From: Myxococcales bacterium
Lineage (GTDB): Bacteria; Myxococcota; Myxococcia; Myxococcales; Anaeromyxobacteraceae
Length of the DNA stretch: 11,977 nt
NCBI GenBank assembly: GCA_021779335.1
Contig: JAJYAW010000044.1
Span: 1 to 11,977 of the forward strand
Reading direction: 5' to 3'
Below, piece by piece: positions 6,723-11,977 of the stretch (position 1 is its first letter; each line of letters opens with the position of its first letter). The notes under the pieces are model-generated. The model ran no database searches and had not been told where the DNA came from. It saw nothing but the letters and a program-made list of their open reading frames with translations. Position numbers and translations under genes: made by a program.

Positions 6723-7777
6723 GGGCGCGCATCGCCGTGCTGGGCGGGGACGGCATCGGCCCCGAGGTGGCCCGGGAGGGCGCCGCGGCGCTGCGGGCGG
6801 TGGCGGCCCGCTTCGGCCACGAGTTCGAGCTCACCGAGGCGCTGGTGGGCGGCGCGGCCATCGACGCCACCGGCGCGCCGCTGCCGCCGGAGACCCTGGC
6901 CCTGTGCCGCGCCTCGGCGGCCATCCTCTTCGGCGCCATCGGCGGGCCGAGGTGGGGCCCCGCCGCGCCGGTCAGGCCGGAGCAGGGGCTGCTGGCGCTC
7001 CGCAAGGAGCTCGGCCTCTTCGCCAACCTGCGGCCGGTGACGGTCGACCCCCGGCTGGCGCACGCCTCGCCGCTCAAGGCCGAGCTGCTGGTCGGCGTGG
7101 ACCTGGTGGTGGTGCGAGAGCTCACCGGCGGCATCTACTTCGGCGAGAAGCGGCGCACCGAGACCACCGCCTTCGACGCCTGCACCTACTCGGTGGAGGA
7201 GGTGGAGCGGGTGGTGCGCGTGGCCGGGCGGCTGGCCAGGGGGCGGCGCCGGAAGATCACCAGCGTGGACAAGGCCAACGTGCTGGAGACCTCGCGGCTC
7301 TGGCGCGCCGTGGCCGAGCGGGTGGTGCGGGCGGAGTTCCCGGACTGCACGCTGGAGCACCAGCTCGTCGACAGCTGCGCCATGCAGCTGGTGCGCCGCC
7401 CGGCCGACTTCGACGTGGTGGTCACCGAGAACATGTTCGGCGACATCCTCACCGACGAGGCCTCGGTGCTGGCCGGCTCCATCGGCCTGCTGCCCTCGGC
7501 CTCGCTGGGCGCCGGCACGCTCGGCCTCTACGAGCCCATCCACGGCTCGGCGCCGGACATCGCCGGGCAGGGGGTGGCCGACCCCTACGGCACCATCATG
7601 AGCGTGGCCATGCTGCTGCGCCACTCGCTGGGGCTCGAGGCCGAGGCCCGCGCGGTGGAGGCGGCGGTGGGCGCGGCCATCGGGGCCGGCGTCCTCACGC
7701 CGGACCTGGGGGGCACGGCGCGCACGGCCGAGGCGGGCGCGGCGGTGGCCGAGGCGGTGCGGCGCTCGCGGGTATAG
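6719..7777 (+). CDS. leuB: 3-isopropylmalate dehydrogenase
   Basis: NAD-dependent oxidative decarboxylase that turns 3-isopropylmalate into 2-ketoisocaproate, the direct keto acid precursor of leucine. The product is 352 residues (E. coli 363). Family features are GGDGIGPEV at 9-17, substrate arginines R95, R105 and R133, the catalytic tyrosine in ELTGGIYFGE (Y140), the catalytic lysine in SVDKANVLE (K185), metal-binding aspartates D218, D242 and D246 (the latter two in GDILTDE), and the NAD-binding EPIHGSAPDIAG loop (272-283), whose form indicates NAD rather than NADP. GAGGGG (6708-6713) lies 5 bases before the ATG. The gene overlaps leuD by four bases. Sixty-four bases separate it from ilvB, with no promoter or terminator visible in them. 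Confidence 0.96.
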   Translation: MRARIAVLGGDGIGPEVAREGAAALRAVAARFGHEFELTEALVGGAAIDATGAPLPPETLALCRASAAILFGAIGGPRWGPAAPVRPEQGLLALRKELGLFANLRPVTVDPRLAHASPLKAELLVGVDLVVVRELTGGIYFGEKRRTETTAFDACTYSVEEVERVVRVAGRLARGRRRKITSVDKANVLETSRLWRAVAERVVRAEFPDCTLEHQLVDSCAMQLVRRPADFDVVVTENMFGDILTDEASVLAGSIGLLPSASLGAGTLGLYEPIHGSAPDIAGQGVADPYGTIMSVAMLLRHSLGLEAEARAVEAAVGAAIGAGVLTPDLGGTARTAEAGAAVAEAVRRSRV

Positions 7778-7841
7778 GGGCGGCGCCACCAGGGGCGGAC
7801 CAGACGACGCGAACCACGACCAGCGGCAGACGAGGAGCGAG

Positions 7842-9548
7842 ATGGCCAAGGAACGGATGACGGGTGCGATGGCGGTGCGGCGGTCCCTGGAGGCCGAGGG
7901 GGTGGAGGTCACCTTCGGCATGCCCGGGGGCACCATCCTGCCCATCTACGACGCGATGTTCGGGGGCACGAAGGTGCGGCAGGTGCTCATCCGCCACGAG
8001 CAGGTGGGCGGGCACGCCGCCGAGGGGTTCGCCCACGCCACCGGCAAGGTGGGCGTGTGCATGGGCACCTCCGGCCCGGGCGCCACCAACCTGGTGACCG
8101 CCATCGCCGACGCCTACATGGACTCGGTGCCGCTGGTGGCCATCACCGCCAACGTGGCCTCGCCGCTCATCGGCACCGACGCCTTCCAGGAGGCGGACAT
8201 CACGGGCATCACCATGCCCATCACCAAGCACAACTGGCTGGTGACCGACGTCCGCGACATCCCGCGGGTCTTCAAGGAGGCCTTCTACATCGCCCGCACC
8301 GGCCGGCCGGGGCCGGTCCTCATCGACATCCCCAAGGACGTGCTCAACACCGAGCTCGACTTCGAGTACCCGGAGACGGTCTCCATCCCCGGCTACCACC
8401 CGCCCCAGCGCGAGGAGCCGCGCCTCAGGGACGCGGCCGCGCTCATCCGCTCCGCCTCCCGCCCGGTGGTCTACCTGGGCGGCGGCGTGCGCACCGCCAA
8501 CGCCCACGCCGAGGTCCTGGCGTTCGCGGAGCTGGTCGACGCGCCGGTGGTGACCACGGTGCACGGCAAGGGGGCCTTCCCTGAGACCCACCCGCTCTGC
8601 CTGGCCATGTTCGGCATGCACGGGTCCCGCTTCGCCAACTACACGGTGCAGAACGCCGACCTGCTGGTCTGCCTGGGGGCGCGCTTCGACGACCGCGTCA
8701 CCGGCAAGCTCTCCACCTTCGCCCCCGACGCCAAGATCGTCCACCTCGACGTGGACCCGGCGGAGATCTCCAAGCTGGTGACCGCCACCGTGCCGCTGGT
8801 GGGGGACCTGAAGGTGCTGCTGCCGCAGCTCACCGAGGAGGTGCGCCGCGCCTTCGCGGCCCAGGGCCGGGCCGACATCGCGCCCTGGAAGCACAAGGTG
8901 GCCGACTGGCGGGAGAAGCACCCGCTCAGGTACGTCCAGGACCCCAAGGGCGAGCTGCTCCCCCAGTACGTCATCGAGCGGATCTGGCAGAAGTGCGGCG
9001 GCCAGGCGGTGGTGACCACCGGCGTCGGCGAGCACCAGATGTTCGCGGCCCAGTGGTGGAAGACCACCGCGCCGCGCCAGTTCATCACCTCGGGCGGCCT
9101 GGGGACCATGGGCTTCTGCCTCCCCTCGGCCATCGGCGCCCAGCTCGGGCGGCCCGGCGAGACCGTCATCGGCATCGACGGCGACGGCTCGTTCCAGATG
9201 ACGCTGCAGGACCTGGCCACGGCGCGCGACCTCAACCTGCCCATCAAGATCTTCATCCTCAACAACCTGTTCCTGGGCATGGTCCGCCAGTGGCAGGAGC
9301 TCTTCTACGAGAACCGCTTCGCCTCGACCCCGCTCTCGGACTGCCCGGACTTCGTCAAGCTGGCGGAGGCCTACGGCTGCCTCGGGCTGCGGGCCCGCAC
9401 CGTCGAGGAGCTGGACCCGGTCATCGAGCGGGCCCTGGCCAACCGCGAGGGCCCGACCATCATCGACGTCCGCATCCGCCGGGAGGAGAAGGTCTTCCCC
9501 ATGGTCCCGGCCGGCGCCCCCCTCAACGACATGATCGACGGTGAGTGA
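7842..9548 (+). CDS. ilvB: Acetolactate synthase, large (catalytic) subunit
   Basis: Thiamine diphosphate enzyme (AHAS/ALS) forming 2-acetolactate or 2-aceto-2-hydroxybutyrate from pyruvate, the shared first step for valine, leucine and isoleucine. The product is 568 residues, normal for the family. All three domains are present: the PYR domain with catalytic glutamate E53 in RHEQVGGHAAEG (51-62); a central FAD-binding domain (about 195-345) with LGARFDDRVTGKL (278-290); and the PP domain with the ThDP/Mg signature from GDGS (447-450) to NN (474-475), followed by LGMVRQWQELFYE (478-490). The bases GAGGAG (7832-7837) lie only 4 before the ATG, which is short; an in-frame ATG at 7857 is a less likely start. 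The stop is just before the ilvN start, supporting joint expression with its regulatory subunit. Confidence 0.96.
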   Translation: MAKERMTGAMAVRRSLEAEGVEVTFGMPGGTILPIYDAMFGGTKVRQVLIRHEQVGGHAAEGFAHATGKVGVCMGTSGPGATNLVTAIADAYMDSVPLVAITANVASPLIGTDAFQEADITGITMPITKHNWLVTDVRDIPRVFKEAFYIARTGRPGPVLIDIPKDVLNTELDFEYPETVSIPGYHPPQREEPRLRDAAALIRSASRPVVYLGGGVRTANAHAEVLAFAELVDAPVVTTVHGKGAFPETHPLCLAMFGMHGSRFANYTVQNADLLVCLGARFDDRVTGKLSTFAPDAKIVHLDVDPAEISKLVTATVPLVGDLKVLLPQLTEEVRRAFAAQGRADIAPWKHKVADWREKHPLRYVQDPKGELLPQYVIERIWQKCGGQAVVTTGVGEHQMFAAQWWKTTAPRQFITSGGLGTMGFCLPSAIGAQLGRPGETVIGIDGDGSFQMTLQDLATARDLNLPIKIFILNNLFLGMVRQWQELFYENRFASTPLSDCPDFVKLAEAYGCLGLRARTVEELDPVIERALANREGPTIIDVRIRREEKVFPMVPAGAPLNDMIDGE

Positions 9549-9549
9549 C

Positions 9550-10083
9550 ATGGAACGGACCGAAATCCTGCCCACGGGCACCAGCCACACCATCAGCCTG
9601 CTGGTCGAGAACAAGCCGGGCGTGCTGCACCGCATCGCCGGCCTCTTCTCGCGGCGCGGCTACAACATCGCCAGCCTGACGGTGGGCCCCACCGAGCGGG
9701 CCGAGTACTCGCGCATGACCATCGTGGTGCGCCTCTCCTCCAAGACGGTGGAGCAGGTGGTGCGCCAGGTGCAGAAGCTGGTGCCGGTGGTGGAGGTGCG
9801 CGAGCTCCTGCCCGCCGACCTCCTCGAGCGCGAGCTCATGCTGGTGAAGATCCGGACCCCGGAGCGCAACCACGCCGAGCTGCGCGCCCTGGCCGACACC
9901 TACGAGGCGACCATCGTGGACGTCTCGCCCGACGCGCTGGTGATCGAGGCGGCCGGCACGGCCGGCAAGCTCGACGCCCTGGAGGACCGCCTGCGGCCCT
10001 TCGGCATCCACGAGATCTGCCGCTCCGGGCGCATCGCGCTCGAGCGCGGCTTCAAGACGCTGGCACCCCCATCCCTGAAGTAG
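9550..10083 (+). CDS. ilvN: Acetolactate synthase, small (regulatory) subunit
   Basis: Regulatory subunit that stimulates IlvB and confers valine feedback inhibition. The product is 177 residues (E. coli IlvH about 163). The N-terminal ACT domain (about 13-85) carries the signature ENKPGVLHRIAGLFSRRGYN (20-39) and SLTVGPTE (42-49); the C-terminal ALS small-subunit domain follows (about 95-168). The chosen start is ATG 9550, with GGTGA (9540-9544) 5 bases upstream. An in-frame GTG at 9541 would add three residues but overlaps that ribosome site and has none of its own. ilvN begins one base after the ilvB stop. The presence of an ACT domain is visible; its effector is taken from the family. Confidence 0.95.
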   Translation: MERTEILPTGTSHTISLLVENKPGVLHRIAGLFSRRGYNIASLTVGPTERAEYSRMTIVVRLSSKTVEQVVRQVQKLVPVVEVRELLPADLLERELMLVKIRTPERNHAELRALADTYEATIVDVSPDALVIEAAGTAGKLDALEDRLRPFGIHEICRSGRIALERGFKTLAPPSLK

Positions 10084-10128
10084 CGCACGCAGGGCTTCCC
10101 TCGAGCAGTCCACGGAGAGCACACGCAC

Positions 10129-11223
<1,095 letters not shown>

Positions 11224-11249
11224 CCCCGGCGGGGGCCCCGGCAGGGGAG

Positions 11250-11274
11250 GGTGCCCGTCCGAGGGGCGGGCACC
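11250..11274 (+). terminator. GC-rich hairpin after ilvC, possible terminator
   Basis: GGTGCCCGTCC (11250-11260) pairs with 11264-11274 over 11 bp (one T-G) around a 3-base loop. It lies 26 bases after the ilvC stop and 12 bases before the infC -35 box, the right place to end the operon. No T-run follows (next bases ACCCCGAG), so it is not a standard intrinsic terminator; it may slow polymerase or protect the 3' end. Confidence 0.45.
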
Positions 11275-11285
11275 ACCCCGAGTCG

Positions 11286-11313
11286 TTGACAAACCCCGCG
11301 AGATCCATATCCT
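11286..11313 (+). promoter_or_regulatory. Promoter of infC
   Basis: A perfect -35 box TTGACA (11286-11291) and a -10 box TATCCT (11308-11313, four of six matches) are separated by 16 bases. Transcription from about 11320 would give infC a leader of roughly 60 bases and make it independent of the amino acid operon. Confidence 0.75.
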
Positions 11314-11334
11314 ACGCACCTTTTCAGGACCGGT

Positions 11335-11371
11335 CGGGGCGCTCCGCCCCGCCGGCCGGGGCCTCGCCCCG
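11335..11371 (+). other. Two near-identical GC hairpins in the infC leader
   Basis: Hairpin 1 is CGGGGCG (11335-11341), loop CTC, CGCCCCG (11345-11351). Hairpin 2 is CGGGGC (11357-11362), loop CTC, GCCCCG (11366-11371), and takes in the first G of the infC ribosome site. An alternative fold pairs CCTC (11362-11365) with GAGG (11371-11374) and would hide the ribosome site. No T-run follows. A role in translational control is possible but not shown. Confidence 0.5.
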
Positions 11372-11376
11372 AGGAG
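11371..11376 (+). promoter_or_regulatory. Ribosome binding site that points to a CTG start for infC
   Basis: GAGGAG, followed by a 6-base gap and then CTG (11383-11385) in the infC frame. No ATG, GTG or TTG exists in that frame between this site and the conserved start of the protein, so the site decides the start. Confidence 0.65.
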
Positions 11377-11382
11377 CACGGT

Positions 11383-11977
11383 CTGAATCAAAGGGATCAG
11401 CGGACGAACCGTGACGCACGCACCAACCGGCGCATCAAGGCGCGCGAGGTGCGCGTCATCGGCTCTGGCGGTGAGCAGCTCGGCGTCCTCACGATCGAGC
11501 AGGCGCTGTCGAAGGCGCAGGAGGAGGGGATGGACCTCGTCGAGGTCAGCCCGCTCGCGAAGCCTCCCGTCTGCAAGATCATGGACTACGGGAAGTTCAA
11601 GTACCTCGAGAAGAAGAAGCAGAACGAGGCCAAGAAGAACCAGGTGGTGGTCCTCCTCAAGGAGGTGAAGTTCCGCCCCCGCACGGAGGAGCACGACTAC
11701 AACGTCAAGATCAAGAAGGTCCGCGAGTTCCTCGAGGACGCCAACAAGGCCCGCATCACCGTCATGTTCCGCGGCCGCGAGATGACCCACCGCGAGCTCG
11801 GGCAGAAGGTGCTGCAGGAGATCATCGAGGACCTGAAGGACGTGGCCATCATCGAGTCGGCGCCCCGCATGGAGGGGCGCCAGATGTTCATGATCCTCGC
11901 GCCCAACCCGAAGATGCTGCAGGCGCAGCGCTCCCGCGCCGAGGCGGCCGCCAAGGCCGCGGCGGCCAAGCCGGCCG
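11383..11977 (+). CDS. infC: Translation initiation factor IF-3 (5' part; runs off the window)
   Basis: IF-3 binds the 30S subunit, keeps it apart from the 50S and checks start codon pairing. The 198 codons seen contain the whole factor: the N-terminal domain with TNRRIKAREVRVIG (14-27) and the signature KIMDYGKFKY (65-74), a Lys-rich linker (about 77-86), and the C-terminal domain with KEVKFRPRTEEHDY (93-106), FRGREMTHRELG (129-140) and EGRQMFMILAP (164-174). An Ala-rich tail follows and continues past the window end; the M. xanthus IF3 homologue Dsg is also known for a C-terminal extension. The frame has no AUG, GUG or UUG near its start; CTG 11383 fits the ribosome site, and the N-terminal length is similar to the M. 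xanthus protein as I recall it. IF3 genes use rare starts elsewhere (AUU in E. coli, AUC reported for M. xanthus dsg), allowing autoregulation. Confidence 0.92.
   Translation, partial: MNQRDQRTNRDARTNRRIKAREVRVIGSGGEQLGVLTIEQALSKAQEEGMDLVEVSPLAKPPVCKIMDYGKFKYLEKKKQNEAKKNQVVVLLKEVKFRPRTEEHDYNVKIKKVREFLEDANKARITVMFRGREMTHRELGQKVLQEIIEDLKDVAIIESAPRMEGRQMFMILAPNPKMLQAQRSRAEAAAKAAAAKPA

Noticed and set aside
11387..11398. ATC codons (11387-11389, 11396-11398) as an IF3 start like that reported for M. xanthus
   Set aside because: Both are in a different frame from the IF3 coding sequence and would encode an unrelated peptide unless the sequence carries a frameshift.
11411..11668. An 85-codon + strand frame starting at GTG 11411
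   Set aside because: It is a Ser/Arg-rich shadow of infC; the other frame encodes an unmistakable IF3.

Overview
The window is very GC-rich DNA with almost exclusively G or C at third codon positions. Its content is ordinary chromosomal housekeeping and biosynthesis: a tRNA gene, thrS, a complete leucine and branched-chain amino acid operon, and the start of infC. Base composition, protein style, an IF3 with a non-AUG start and an Ala-rich tail all fit a myxobacterium (Myxococcota/Deltaproteobacteria), most like Anaeromyxobacter. That assignment is inference from sequence style, not a database match. All supported genes are on the + strand; no mobile element, CRISPR array or rRNA was seen.

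Layout. (1) 1-184: a promoter, tRNA-Val(GAC) and a classic intrinsic terminator, forming a self-contained unit. (2) 339-659: a small two-helix membrane protein with a zinc ribbon. (3) 714-2780: thrS (threonyl-tRNA synthetase) with its own candidate promoter and an intrinsic terminator placed inside its leader, 27 bases before the start codon. (4) 2792-2839: four tandem 12-bp GC-rich units. (5) 2849-3055: a promoter, a 21-codon leader ORF with tandem Leu codons, and three mutually exclusive RNA helices, together looking like an attenuator. (6) 3056-11223: leuA-leuC-leuD-leuB-ilvB-ilvN-ilvC, tightly packed, with 4-base stop/start overlaps at the first three junctions. (7) 11224-11977: a GC hairpin, a good promoter, a structured leader and the 5' part of infC, apparently starting at CTG.

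How the genes work together. IlvB/IlvN and IlvC carry out the first two shared steps of valine and isoleucine synthesis. LeuA, LeuC/LeuD and LeuB convert 2-ketoisovalerate to 2-ketoisocaproate, the last precursor of leucine. IlvD (dihydroxyacid dehydratase), the aminotransferase and threonine deaminase are missing and must lie elsewhere. With no promoter visible between leuA and ilvC, the leader before leuA would set transcription of the whole set. The regulatory IlvN subunit would add feedback control of enzyme activity.

Most interesting points: the apparent leucine attenuator with a nearly leaderless leader peptide; the non-AUG start of infC; the amino acid operon placed between thrS and infC, which are direct neighbours in many bacteria; and the terminator in the thrS leader.
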